From the NCBI RefSeq assembly GCF_019264355.1, contig NZ_JAHVAH010000001.1:1410001-1474000 (forward strand): a DNA stretch of 64,000 nt, in the 5' to 3' direction. The position numbers and the translations under genes were made by a program. This document shows, piece after piece, positions 50,351 to 59,044 of this stretch. The notes under the pieces are model-generated. The model was not told the DNA's origin and made no database searches. It saw nothing but the letters and a program-made list of their open reading frames with translations. The number at the start of each line of letters is the position of its first letter. Within the stretch, counting starts at the first letter, position 1. The stretch is from Sphingomicrobium clamense. Lineage in GTDB: Bacteria; Pseudomonadota; Alphaproteobacteria; Sphingomonadales; Sphingomonadaceae.

Positions 50351-50523
50351 ATCGTCCAGATCAGCACGTTGCCGATCAGGATGATCGCCATCGCGACCAT
50401 CATAAGCCCTCGCTGACGAGCGATCTTGTCGTCCTTCTTGAGAATCTGTTTGAAGCCGACCCCGCCAAGCAGGGCGGCGGCGATCATGGCGATGGACAGC
50501 GCGGCGGCAGCGATTCCGGACAT
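50347..50523 (-). CDS. Small two-helix membrane protein
   Basis: A 58-residue protein with ATG at 50523 and TAG at 50347-50349. Two hydrophobic helices (IAAAALSIAMIAAALLGGV and LMMVAMAIILIGNVLIWTI) flank a basic loop (KQILKKDDKIARQR), placing the loop in the cytoplasm. The clean helix-loop-helix layout and codon use support a real gene. It converges on the acetyltransferase, whose last codons it just overlaps. Function unknown. Confidence 0.7.
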   Translation of the reverse strand: MSGIAAAALSIAMIAAALLGGVGFKQILKKDDKIARQRGLMMVAMAIILIGNVLIWTI

Positions 50524-50574
50524 GGGGCCATTCTATACGGCTTCTTAACGCTCGTCAGCCTAAACAGCGTGCTC

Positions 50575-50850
50575 ATGAACGCCATCACGCCCATCAACGC
50601 CGGTGTCGGCCCCGAGCAGCGCCTCGAAGAAGCCTTCGAGCGTATCGAGGAAACCATCCTGCCGTGCATCGCCATGATGCTCGAGACTTTGATGGAATCG
50701 ACTGCAGGCCTCGGCGATGCCGATCCCAAGGCGCTGGCAGCGGAATTGCAGATCCTCGCGGCCGAGCTCGAAGAGCTGATCCAGGCGGTCGAGCGTTCGA
50801 GCCCTGCCCAGCTCAATCCCGGCCCCTACCAGAGCCGCCAGGCGAGCTAG
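50575..50850 (+). CDS. Small helical hypothetical protein
   Basis: A 91-residue protein rich in Ala, Glu and Leu that should form two or three helices (residues 15-40 and 52-75), with a polar tail. There is no signal peptide or known domain. GTG at 50569 would extend it by two residues. Its end overlaps the convergent dehydratase stop by 4 bases. It is called real on composition and codon use alone. Confidence 0.55.
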   Translation: MNAITPINAGVGPEQRLEEAFERIEETILPCIAMMLETLMESTAGLGDADPKALAAELQILAAELEELIQAVERSSPAQLNPGPYQSRQAS

Positions 50851-51782
50851 CCCACCAGCTCGGCGTGCAGCGCCGGGTCGATATTGCCCCCCGACACGAT
50901 CGCGACATCGCCTGCGCGCGGTGTGACCACACCCGATAGCAGAGCCGCCAGCGCTACCGAGCCCCCCGGCTCGACCGTCTCGCCACATTCATGATGGGCA
51001 AAGGCGACCGCTTCACGCACCGCCTGTTCACTCACCTGGACCGCCTGCGCCCCGCGTGCTCGCAATACGTCGAGCGTCAACTGCGCGGGCTGCAGGGTCT
51101 GGATGGCATCGCACAGCGTTTCTGGCAGTGGCGGCGAAAGCCGCTCCGGCCGCCCGCTTTCGAGCGAACGCGCCATATCGTCCCAACCCTCCGGCTCGAC
51201 GATCACGATTTCGGCCTCGGGGCATGCGAGCGCGATCCCCGATGCGAGCCCGCCGCCCCCGCAGCAGATGATGATACGCTCGAGGTCCGGAACCTGCTCG
51301 AGTAGCTCGAGCCCGATCGTGCCCTGTCCTGCGGCGATGTAAGGATCGTCGAAGCTCGGCACCAAGGTCGCCCCGCGTCGTTCGGCGATCTCGGCGGCGA
51401 GCTTTTCGCGGCTTTCGGTAAGCCGGTCATAGGTCACGATCTCGGCGCCTTCGGCTCGGGTGGCGTCCAGTTTCACGCGCGGAGCGTCTTCCGGCATGAC
51501 GATGATGGCGTTCATACCAAGCCGTCGCGCCGCGATCGCCACACCGCGCGCATGATTGCCGCTCGAAAAGGCCACCACCCCCCGCGCGCGCTCCTCGGGC
51601 GTGAGCGCCAACAACCGGTTCGACGCGCCCCGCAATTTGAAGGCACCGCCCTCCTGGCGATTCTCCCATTTGACCGCGACATCGACCCCGGCAATCGGCA
51701 CGGCGGTCACCGGTGTAAGGCGAACCGAGCCGGCAATCCGTTGGCCCGCGTCCAGCACATCTTGTCTGTCGATGCTCGCCAC
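50847..51782 (-). CDS. Threonine/serine dehydratase-like PLP enzyme
   Basis: A 311-residue fold-type II PLP enzyme. The lysine is in GGAFKLRGASN, the phosphate cup is CCGGGGLASG, and the SSGNHARGVAIAA loop binds the substrate carboxylate. There is no C-terminal ACT domain, so it resembles catabolic threonine dehydratase or serine racemase. The start is taken as GTG 51782, preceded by AAGGGG; the open frame extends upstream without conservation. It is divergent from the decarboxylase gene. Confidence 0.88.
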   Translation of the reverse strand: MASIDRQDVLDAGQRIAGSVRLTPVTAVPIAGVDVAVKWENRQEGGAFKLRGASNRLLALTPEERARGVVAFSSGNHARGVAIAARRLGMNAIIVMPEDAPRVKLDATRAEGAEIVTYDRLTESREKLAAEIAERRGATLVPSFDDPYIAAGQGTIGLELLEQVPDLERIIICCGGGGLASGIALACPEAEIVIVEPEGWDDMARSLESGRPERLSPPLPETLCDAIQTLQPAQLTLDVLRARGAQAVQVSEQAVREAVAFAHHECGETVEPGGSVALAALLSGVVTPRAGDVAIVSGGNIDPALHAELVG

Positions 51783-51969
51783 CCCAGCTAACCCCTTATG
51801 AAGACGATCGATTTTCTCGAGCCATTCACTATTCGGACAGCCCGTTTCGGCTAGTCCCAATCACCGCTTTACATTGCATTTCCGGCAAAATATATCGCCC
51901 CCGCTGCCCCATGGGACTTCCTCCGCAAGGCAGCCTGTTGAACACGACACCACCAGGAGGTCCCTTGAG

Positions 51970-53157
51970 TTGCACAAGCATCATTCCGCGCTGGGGCTAG
52001 CGACCGCCAAACGGCCGGTCCAACCCGTGACATTGCTGCGTCCACACGCTGCGCACCGCGCGGCGCGTTTCTTCGTGGAGAATTTCCCCGGCAAGTCGCT
52101 CTATGCGGTGAAGGCCAACCCGTCCGCCGACCTGCTGCAGGTGCTCTGGGATGCGGGCATTACCCATTATGACGTCGCCTCGATGGGCGAAGTCCGGCTC
52201 GTCGCGCGGACGCTGCCCGACGCCACCTTGTGCTTCATGCACCCGGTCAAGGCCGAGGAAGCGATCGCCGAGGCCTATTTCGTGCACGGCGTGAAGACCT
52301 TCTCGCTCGACAGCTATGACGAGCTGCTCAAGATTCGCCGCGCGACCAAGGGCGCCGCAGACCTGAACCTGCTTGTGCGTCTCAAGGTCTCGTCGGAGCA
52401 CAGCAAGCTGAGCCTCGCGACCAAGTTCGGGACCGATCCCGACGAGCTCACCCACCTGCTGTTCGAAACCCGCCAGACCGCGGATGCGCTCGGCATCTGC
52501 TTCCACGTCGGCAGCCAGGCGATGACCCCGGCCGCGTTCACCGACGCGCTCGAACGCGTGCGCGACGCCATCGTGCAGAGTGCGGTCACCGTCGACGTCG
52601 TCGATGTCGGTGGCGGCTTTCCGTCGGCCTATCCCGGCATGGAGCCTCCCGCGCTCACCACCTACTTCGCCGCGATTCACGAGAAGTTCGAGGACCTGCC
52701 GATCAGCTATTCGGCCGAATTGTGGTGCGAGCCGGGCCGTGCCCTGTGCGCCGAGTATTCGAGCGTGCTGGTGCGCGTCGAGCGCCGCCGTGGCCAGGAT
52801 CTCTACATCAACGACGGTGCCTATGGCGCCTTGTTTGACGCCGCGCATATTGGCTGGACTTATCCGGTCCGGTTGATCCGACAGGAGGAGAGCCATGCCG
52901 AGCTGGCCGAATTCTCCTTTTATGGACCGACTTGCGACGACATGGACTTCATGAAGGGTCCCTTCATGCTTCCGTCGGACATCCAGCAGGGCGATTTCAT
53001 CGAGATCGGCATGCTGGGCGCCTATGGCTGTGCCATGCGCACCGGCTTCAACGGGTTTGGCGTCGAAGACCGCGTGGTGGTCAGTGACGAACCGATGCTG
53101 AGCCTGTACGGCTACGGCGCGGAACAGGCCGAGCCCTCAAACGTCGTCCGCCTGTAA
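51970..53157 (+). CDS. Ornithine/lysine decarboxylase, alanine-racemase-fold PLP enzyme
   Basis: A 395-residue type III PLP decarboxylase. The Schiff-base lysine is Lys48 (LYAVKANPS); HVGSQ, the phosphate loop GGGFPSAYPG, the CEPGRALCA segment and the substrate-binding cysteine in GPTCDDMD are present. It should make putrescine or cadaverine. The start is TTG 51970, with a perfect AGGAGG (51955-51960) 9 bases upstream; the frame continues upstream but is not conserved. The next gene, a homospermidine-synthase-like enzyme, uses its product. Confidence 0.92.
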   Translation: MHKHHSALGLATAKRPVQPVTLLRPHAAHRAARFFVENFPGKSLYAVKANPSADLLQVLWDAGITHYDVASMGEVRLVARTLPDATLCFMHPVKAEEAIAEAYFVHGVKTFSLDSYDELLKIRRATKGAADLNLLVRLKVSSEHSKLSLATKFGTDPDELTHLLFETRQTADALGICFHVGSQAMTPAAFTDALERVRDAIVQSAVTVDVVDVGGGFPSAYPGMEPPALTTYFAAIHEKFEDLPISYSAELWCEPGRALCAEYSSVLVRVERRRGQDLYINDGAYGALFDAAHIGWTYPVRLIRQEESHAELAEFSFYGPTCDDMDFMKGPFMLPSDIQQGDFIEIGMLGAYGCAMRTGFNGFGVEDRVVVSDEPMLSLYGYGAEQAEPSNVVRL

Positions 53158-53226
53158 CAGGCTTTTGACATTAGCGAAGACGAGCGTCCGTGGCGCTGGC
53201 CGCGGCGTAGACGATAAGGATTTTTC

Positions 53227-54300
53227 ATGAGCGACATTGCCACTCATCCCGCCGAAGACCAGATCGACCGCCAGAAAAAGGCCGAGCTGCTGTCGAACGT
53301 GGTCGAACATATCGACATCAAATCGTTCGACGCGCGCCCGATCGTCGATGCCATGGGCAAGATGAGCTTCACCTCGCGCGACCTCGCGCGCGCCACGCGC
53401 ATCTACAACCAGATGCTCGAGGACGAAGATTGTTCGGTCATTCTCGTCGTCGCCGGCTCGACCTCGGCGGGCGGCTGCATGGATCTCTACGCCGACCTCG
53501 TGAAGCACAACATGGTCGACGCCATCGTCGCCACGGGCGCCACAATCGTCGACATGGATTTCTTCGAAGGTCTTGGCCACAAGCATTACCAGGCGCTCGA
53601 GATCCCCGACGACAAGGTGCTGCGTTCGCTCTACATCGACCGCATCTACGACACCTATATCGACGAGGAAGCGCTTCAGGACACCGATCACACGATCGCC
53701 GACATCGCCAACTCGCTCGACCCCAAGCCCTATTCGAGCCGCGCCTTCATCCGCGAGATGGGCAAATATCTCTCGGAGAACGGCAAGAAGGACAACAGCC
53801 TCGTCAAGCTCGCCTACGAGCATGACGTGCCGATCTTCTGCCCGGCATTCGTCGACAGCTCGGCGGGCTTTGGTCTCGTCAAGCACCAGGTCGACCGCAT
53901 GAAGGCGGGCAAGGACTATATGGTGCTCGACGCCATCGCCGACTTCCGCGAACTGACCGATATCAAGATCAAGGCGGGCACCACCGGCCTCCTGATGATT
54001 GGCGGCGGCGTGCCGAAGAATTTTGCGCAGGACACGGTCGTGTGCGCCGAAATCCTCGGCCACGAAGACGTCGAGATGCACAAATATGCCGTACAGATCA
54101 CGGTCGCCGACGTCCGCGACGGCGCGTGCTCTTCCTCTACGCTCCAGGAAGCGTGCAGCTGGGGCAAGGTCGATACCGCGCTTGAACAGATGGTCTATGC
54201 CGAGGCGACCTCGGTGCTCCCGCTGCTTGCCAGCGACGCCTATCACCGCGGCCACTGGAAGACTCGCGCCAAGCGCGCCTTCGGAAAGATGTTCGAATAG
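53227..54300 (+). CDS. Deoxyhypusine-synthase-like polyamine enzyme (probable homospermidine synthase)
   Basis: A 357-residue NAD-dependent enzyme of the deoxyhypusine synthase fold. The active-site lysine is Lys264 in GGGVPKNF, and the AGSTSAGG, SLDPKPYSS and SWGKV segments complete the site. Bacteria have no eIF5A, and related bacterial enzymes make homospermidine or its analogues from putrescine. Its place right after the ornithine decarboxylase supports this; some databases name close relatives 1,9-bis(guanidino)-5-aza-nonane synthase. A terminator hairpin follows. Confidence 0.88.
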   Translation: MSDIATHPAEDQIDRQKKAELLSNVVEHIDIKSFDARPIVDAMGKMSFTSRDLARATRIYNQMLEDEDCSVILVVAGSTSAGGCMDLYADLVKHNMVDAIVATGATIVDMDFFEGLGHKHYQALEIPDDKVLRSLYIDRIYDTYIDEEALQDTDHTIADIANSLDPKPYSSRAFIREMGKYLSENGKKDNSLVKLAYEHDVPIFCPAFVDSSAGFGLVKHQVDRMKAGKDYMVLDAIADFRELTDIKIKAGTTGLLMIGGGVPKNFAQDTVVCAEILGHEDVEMHKYAVQITVADVRDGACSSSTLQEACSWGKVDTALEQMVYAEATSVLPLLASDAYHRGHWKTRAKRAFGKMFE

Positions 54301-54328
54301 GTTCGCATTCGAAACGAACTTTGCTAGA

Positions 54329-54362
54329 AGGCCCTCCGAGACTTGAACTCGGGGGCCTTTTT
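54329..54362 (+). terminator. Terminator hairpin ending one base before the next start
   Basis: Arms around 54329-54340 and 54348-54359 pair with one bulge and end in a run of five T (54358-54362). It closes the polyamine operon. The ATG of the first MAPEG gene is at 54364, so the hairpin covers the place where its ribosome-binding site should be. Confidence 0.7.
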
Positions 54363-54363
54363 C

Positions 54364-54792
54364 ATGAAACCGCTGCTGCAACCGGCTGCCGTCCTCATCC
54401 TCTGGTCGATGGTGATGTGGGCCTGGCTTTATGCCACCCGTATCCCGGCCATGCGCAAGGCCGGCATCGATCTCACCGACCGCCATGGCGGCACGGGAAA
54501 GGATCTCGACGGCAACATTCCCGACAAGGTCCAGTGGAAAGCGCATAACTACAACCACCTCATGGAGCAGCCGACGCTCTTCTATGCCGTGGTCGTGATC
54601 CTCGCCCTGCTCGGTGACACCAGCGAAACGACGCGGCAGATCGCCTGGGACTATGTCGGCCTGCGTATCCTCCACTCGTTGATCCAGGCGCTCTGGAACC
54701 GCACTATCGTGCGCTGGGCAATCTTCATGCTCGCCTCGATCGCGCTCCTGCTCCTCTCGATCCGCGCCGTCGTCGGCGCCTTCTCCGCTTAA
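54364..54792 (+). CDS. MAPEG family membrane protein 1
   Basis: A 142-residue protein with four hydrophobic helices and the MAPEG pattern: NYNHLMEQPTLFYAVVV after the first loop and LRILHSLIQALWN in the third helix. MAPEG proteins include glutathione-dependent membrane enzymes and FLAP, and act as trimers. The cofactor and substrate here are unknown. It is the first of three tandem paralogues. Its own ribosome-binding site is hidden in the upstream hairpin. Confidence 0.88.
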   Translation: MKPLLQPAAVLILWSMVMWAWLYATRIPAMRKAGIDLTDRHGGTGKDLDGNIPDKVQWKAHNYNHLMEQPTLFYAVVVILALLGDTSETTRQIAWDYVGLRILHSLIQALWNRTIVRWAIFMLASIALLLLSIRAVVGAFSA

Positions 54793-54801
54793 GGAAACTC
54801 T

Positions 54802-55221
54802 ATGAACGACTACCCGCTGCTCGGCCCTGTGATCATCCTCGTCGGGTGGACGCTCGTCATGCTCATTTGGGCCAGCATCTCAATCCAGCGCGGGCTCAAG
54901 ACCGCCGACACAAAGGGACTGACCAAAGGCGCGCGTGCCCGCGATCTCGAGGGACGCATGGACGACCGCTTCAGCTTTCCGCGCCGCAATTACGAGCATC
55001 TCGTCGAACAGCCGACGCTGTTCTATGCGATCGCCTTGGCGCTAGCTCTAATGGGCGAACGTGGCATCATCGCCCTCAGCCTCGCCTGGGCCTACGTCGC
55101 AGCCCGCATCCTCCATTCCATCGCGCAGGGCACCGGAGGCTCCCGCACGATCGGCTTTGCAGTCTCCTCGCTCGCGCTGCTCGGCTTGTTCATCATCGCG
55201 CTCATTGCATTCCTGAACTAG
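54802..55221 (+). CDS. MAPEG family membrane protein 2
   Basis: A 139-residue, four-helix protein, with NYEHLVEQPTLFYAIALAL and ARILHSIAQGTG. It is recognisably homologous to the genes on both sides but diverged. It begins 9 bases after the first copy with GGAAAC as a weak ribosome-binding site, so it is co-transcribed with it. Confidence 0.88.
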   Translation: MNDYPLLGPVIILVGWTLVMLIWASISIQRGLKTADTKGLTKGARARDLEGRMDDRFSFPRRNYEHLVEQPTLFYAIALALALMGERGIIALSLAWAYVAARILHSIAQGTGGSRTIGFAVSSLALLGLFIIALIAFLN

Positions 55222-55265
55222 TTTCCAGTCGCGTTGCGTCAAACTAACCAAAAAGGGGGAAGATC

Positions 55266-55697
55266 ATGGACTTTAATCCGCTCCTCGGCCCGGTCGTGGC
55301 ACTCGCCTGCTGGACCATCCTCATGCTGCTCTGGTTCGCCGCGATGCTGGCGCCGGTGCTGGTCAAGAGCTGGGGCAAGATCCCCAAAGGCACGCGCGTG
55401 CGCGACATCGCCGAACTGCCCGGCATGGTGCAGTGGAAAAACCACAATTACATGCACCTCGTCGAGCAGCCGACCATCTTCTACGCGCTGGTCATCGCGC
55501 TGATCCTGATGGGCGACAACAACGCGATCAACGTCACGCTCGCATGGGGCTATGTTGTCTTTCGCGTTCTGCACAGCCTCGTCCAGGCGACCGTCAACAA
55601 GGTGGAAATCCGCTTCCTCCTGTTCATCGCCTCGACGCTGTGCCTCGCAGGCCTAGCGGTCCACGCAGGGCTCGAAGCCGCCCATCATCTCGCCTAG
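55266..55697 (+). CDS. MAPEG family membrane protein 3
   Basis: A 143-residue, four-helix protein, with NYMHLVEQPTIFYALVIALI and FRVLHSLVQATVNK. AAAGGGGGAAG lies just upstream of the start. It is the third member of the array; the stop overlaps the convergent rRNA methyltransferase stop by 4 bases. Confidence 0.88.
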   Translation: MDFNPLLGPVVALACWTILMLLWFAAMLAPVLVKSWGKIPKGTRVRDIAELPGMVQWKNHNYMHLVEQPTIFYALVIALILMGDNNAINVTLAWGYVVFRVLHSLVQATVNKVEIRFLLFIASTLCLAGLAVHAGLEAAHHLA

Positions 55698-56878
55698 CGC
55701 GAGAAGCGGCTCGCCAGCTCGACATGGGTCGACCAGCGGAATTGTCCGACCGGTCGCACCCAGTCGAGCCGGTAACCGCCGTCGATGAGCTTTCGCGCAT
55801 CGCGCGCGAACGTGGACGGGTTGCAGCTGACATAGGCGATCGAGGACACCGAGCTGTCCGCCAGCGCGCGCACCTGCGCTTCGGCCCCCGATCGGGGTGG
55901 ATCGAGCACGACCGACCCGAAGCCCGCAAGCTCGTTCGGCTGGAAGGGATTGCGATAGAGATCGCGATGCTGCGCGGTGACCGAGCGCCCGGACCGGCGC
56001 GCGGCTTGCTGCAATGACAGGACCGCGTCGCGCCCCGCCTCCGCTGCAGTCACCTCGCGATCCTTCAGCGCGAAGGAAAACGTCCCCAATCCTGCAAACA
56101 GGTCGAGAATGGCGCCCTCACCCACCGCTTCTCTAACGGCCAGCGCCAGCGCTTCCTCGCCATCTTTGGTGGCCTGAAGGAACGCGCCCGGCGGCAGCCC
56201 GACCGGCACTCCGGACAGCGTGATCGTCACTGGCTCGGGTGCCCAGCGCGGCTCCGCCCCATAGCCCTCGTCGATGGTCAGCCGAGCGAGCTGCTGCGAT
56301 GTCGCGAAGTCGGTCATGCCCTCGATTGCCGCCAGACCCTCGGCGCGTACCCCCGACAGCATCAGGTCGACGCCCTGGTCGGCGAGCGTCATGTGGACTT
56401 CGGCCACGCGCTTGGGCGGCACGAGATGGCGTAGCAAGTCGCGCAGCGGGCCGATCAGCGCGAACTGCTCGGGCCGCAGGATGTGACATTCCGCCAGGTC
56501 GACGACGCGGTGCGAGCGCTCCTCGTTGAAACCGAGCTTGATCCTGCCTCCGACGTTCAGTGCCTTGAGGCTTGCACGCCTCCGGCTTCGCGGCGGCGAG
56601 AGATGCGGCGGGCGGATTTCCGCCTCCAAGTCCTGCTTTCCCAGCGCCACGACAAGCCGGTCGACGCAATATTGCGCGTAGGCAGCGTCCGAGAGGTGCT
56701 GCAGCTGGCAACCGCCGCATTGCGGGAAATGCCGGCATGGTGGCTGCTGGAAATTGGGACCGCGCGCTGCGACCTGCCCGTTTTCGATCACATCGCCCGG
56801 CGCGGTCATGGGGAAATATTGCCCCGACGCCGTCACCCCTTCCCCGCGCGCCGCGACCTTGACGATCACTTCGGTCAT
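55694..56878 (-). CDS. TrmA/RlmD-family RNA (uracil-C5)-methyltransferase
   Basis: A 394-residue SAM enzyme. An N-terminal TRAM-like region precedes a 4Fe-4S motif (CRHFPQCGGC), then the SAM-binding DLFAGLGTFSFAL, the DPPRSG motif IV and the catalytic cysteine in YVSCNPSTFARD. It methylates uridine C5 in 23S rRNA (RlmC/RlmD type) or tRNA; the specific site cannot be settled. The start at 56878 overlaps the nnr gene stop (ATGA); the longer frame is an artefact of that gene. Confidence 0.92.
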   Translation of the reverse strand: MTEVIVKVAARGEGVTASGQYFPMTAPGDVIENGQVAARGPNFQQPPCRHFPQCGGCQLQHLSDAAYAQYCVDRLVVALGKQDLEAEIRPPHLSPPRSRRRASLKALNVGGRIKLGFNEERSHRVVDLAECHILRPEQFALIGPLRDLLRHLVPPKRVAEVHMTLADQGVDLMLSGVRAEGLAAIEGMTDFATSQQLARLTIDEGYGAEPRWAPEPVTITLSGVPVGLPPGAFLQATKDGEEALALAVREAVGEGAILDLFAGLGTFSFALKDREVTAAEAGRDAVLSLQQAARRSGRSVTAQHRDLYRNPFQPNELAGFGSVVLDPPRSGAEAQVRALADSSVSSIAYVSCNPSTFARDARKLIDGGYRLDWVRPVGQFRWSTHVELASRFSR

Positions 56879-58212
56879 GTGAGGTCCGGCAAGGCTGCGA
56901 TCAAATCGTCGGCGATCAGCGGATCTCCCGCCCGCTCCGCTGCCCGCCCGTGGATCCAAACCCCGGCACAGGCCGCCTCGAACGCGTCCATCCCGCGTGC
57001 CCGGAGCGTCGCGATGATCCCCGACAGCACATCGCCCGTTCCCGCCGTCGCCAGCGCGGAGGGCGCGGGGGGCGCGAAGCCGAGCCGCCCGTCGGGCGCT
57101 GCGACCAGCGTGTCGGCGCCCTTGTAGACGACGACATTCTGGCAGCGCTGCGCCGCGACCAGCGCGCGGTCCGCCTTGCTGCCTTCGATATCGCCGAAGA
57201 GCGCCTTGAGCTCGCCTTCGTGCGGCGTGAGGATCACGTCGTGCCCGACGAGCCGCTCGGGGTCGCCGACATGCCGGATCGCGTCCGCGTCGAACACGAT
57301 CGGCTTGGGCGCGGTCAGCGCTAGCGTAATGAGCACCGGAATATCTCCCATCCCAGGCCCCACCAGCAGGCACCCGATACGCTCGTCCTGCACGCTGCCC
57401 TGGTCGGTCTGGACGATCGCGTCGGGGAGCCCCTCGATCGGCTGCGATGTAAACAGGCGGACATAGCCCGCGCCCGACCGCGCCGCCGCCTTCGCCGCGA
57501 GCGCGATCGCGCCCGGCATCTCACCGGCGAGCAACTGCACGAGCCCGCGATCATATTTATGGCCCTCGGGCCGCGCCGGCGGCAGGACCGGCTCTGCAAT
57601 CTCGAACCAGTCGCTCGCCGCATCGATGCCGATGTCGGCGACCGCGACTTGCCCGCAATGCCGCATGGCTGGCGAAAGGCGATGCGCCGGCTTGAGCGCA
57701 CCCAAGGCGAGCGTCAGGTCATATTCTGGCACGTCGCTCAACAGTGCACCGCTGTCGGTCTCGATCCCGCTCGGCAGGTCGCAGGCGATCGTGAATTCGG
57801 CCCGCTCGGCAAGGCGCATCAGCGTCGCGGCCAGCGCATCGTCCAGCGGACGGCTCAATCCCGTCCCGAACAAGCAATCGATGAGAATCGGTGCCGGCTT
57901 CGTGTCGTCACCGAGACGCTCGACCTCACCGTCCCATGCCGTGCGCGCGTCGACAGCAAGATCGCTCTTGGGGTCCGCCAGTGCGGCGATCCGCACGTCG
58001 AATCCGCGATCGCGTAAATGCCGCGCCGCGACATAGCCGTCGCCGCCATTATTGCCCGGCCCAGCGAGCACCAGCACGGCGCGCGGTGCGCTGCCGAGCG
58101 CAACCGCTTCGGCCAGCGCTTCCCCTGCCCGCTCCATCAATTCGCCGAGCGAGCATTCGGCCGCCTGCTCGGCCTCGCGCATCTGCTCGAGAGTAAGGAT
58201 GGTTCGCGTCAT
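56875..58212 (-). CDS. nnr: Bifunctional NAD(P)HX epimerase/dehydratase
   Basis: A 445-residue repair enzyme. The N-terminal YjeF domain (residues 1-205) is the epimerase, with GPGNNGGDGYVAAR and DCLFGTGL. The C-terminal domain is the ADP/ATP-dependent dehydratase, with GPGMGD, TPHEGELKAL and the ATAGTGDVLSGIIA motif. Together they restore NAD(P)H damaged by hydration. ATG 58212 begins the first domain. It lies 10 bases after ispE on the same strand. Confidence 0.95.
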   Translation of the reverse strand: MTRTILTLEQMREAEQAAECSLGELMERAGEALAEAVALGSAPRAVLVLAGPGNNGGDGYVAARHLRDRGFDVRIAALADPKSDLAVDARTAWDGEVERLGDDTKPAPILIDCLFGTGLSRPLDDALAATLMRLAERAEFTIACDLPSGIETDSGALLSDVPEYDLTLALGALKPAHRLSPAMRHCGQVAVADIGIDAASDWFEIAEPVLPPARPEGHKYDRGLVQLLAGEMPGAIALAAKAAARSGAGYVRLFTSQPIEGLPDAIVQTDQGSVQDERIGCLLVGPGMGDIPVLITLALTAPKPIVFDADAIRHVGDPERLVGHDVILTPHEGELKALFGDIEGSKADRALVAAQRCQNVVVYKGADTLVAAPDGRLGFAPPAPSALATAGTGDVLSGIIATLRARGMDAFEAACAGVWIHGRAAERAGDPLIADDLIAALPDLT

Positions 58213-58222
58213 GGAGCGCGCT

Positions 58223-59044
58223 CTAGCGCAAATTGCTGGCGAGATGCCACCACTTGTCGGGCACGGCGGCGGCCGCAGTATCGCGCGCCGCGTCGCTGTC
58301 GAACAAGGCGAAACAGGTCGCCCCCGACCCCGACATGCGCGCAATATCGACGCCTTCACGGTTTCGCAGCCAATCGAGGACCTCGCCAATCTCCGGCACC
58401 GCGGCGATCGCCGGTGCCTCGAGGTCGTTGCGTCCCTCGCGCCAGTCCCCGTCCAACGCGCCCCGGTCCTGACCGTCCCAATTCGCGAACACGGCGGCGG
58501 TCGACACGGGCTGCCCCGGATTGACCAGCAGGACGGCGTCACCCGACACGCCGGCATCTTCCTCCACAAGTGTCGTCCCGCTTCCCGTTCCCCTGGACGT
58601 CATCGACAGCAGGCAAGCGGGCACGTCGGCCCCCAGGTCAGGCGCGACTTCGCTCGCATGCGTTGGATCGATCCCCCAAAGCCCTGTCAGGAGGCGCAGC
58701 GCCGCCGCTGCATCCGCCGAACCGCCACCAATTCCGCTCGCGACGGGCAGGCGTTTGTCCAGCATCAGCCGGGCACCACCCCGATGACCGGACGCCTCGC
58801 GCAACGCGTTCGCCGCCTTCAGGATGATGTTGTCGTGGCCCTTTAGCGCCGCCGCAAACGGTCCGACCGTCGTGATCGAAATTCCGTCGTCGACGATCGC
58901 GCTCACCCAGTCACCGTCGGTGCAGAAAGCGAACAACGTTTCCAGCTCGTGATAGCCATCGTCGCGCTTGCCGCGGACATGGAGCGCGAGGTTGATCTTC
59001 GCCGGCGCAGGCTCGCGGAGCCAACCGTCCTCAGGGCGCGGCAT
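58223..59044 (-). CDS. ispE: 4-diphosphocytidyl-2-C-methyl-D-erythritol kinase
   Basis: A 273-residue GHMP kinase with the start PAPAKINLALHVRGKRDDGYHEL and the ATP loop PVASGIGGGSADAAAAL, and the third motif MSGSGATCFALF. It performs the MEP-pathway step between the IspD and IspF halves encoded as ispDF at 29.6-30.7 kb. The start overlaps the upstream TPR gene by 14 bases, so translation is linked. Confidence 0.95.
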   Translation of the reverse strand: MPRPEDGWLREPAPAKINLALHVRGKRDDGYHELETLFAFCTDGDWVSAIVDDGISITTVGPFAAALKGHDNIILKAANALREASGHRGGARLMLDKRLPVASGIGGGSADAAAALRLLTGLWGIDPTHASEVAPDLGADVPACLLSMTSRGTGSGTTLVEEDAGVSGDAVLLVNPGQPVSTAAVFANWDGQDRGALDGDWREGRNDLEAPAIAAVPEIGEVLDWLRNREGVDIARMSGSGATCFALFDSDAARDTAAAAVPDKWWHLASNLR

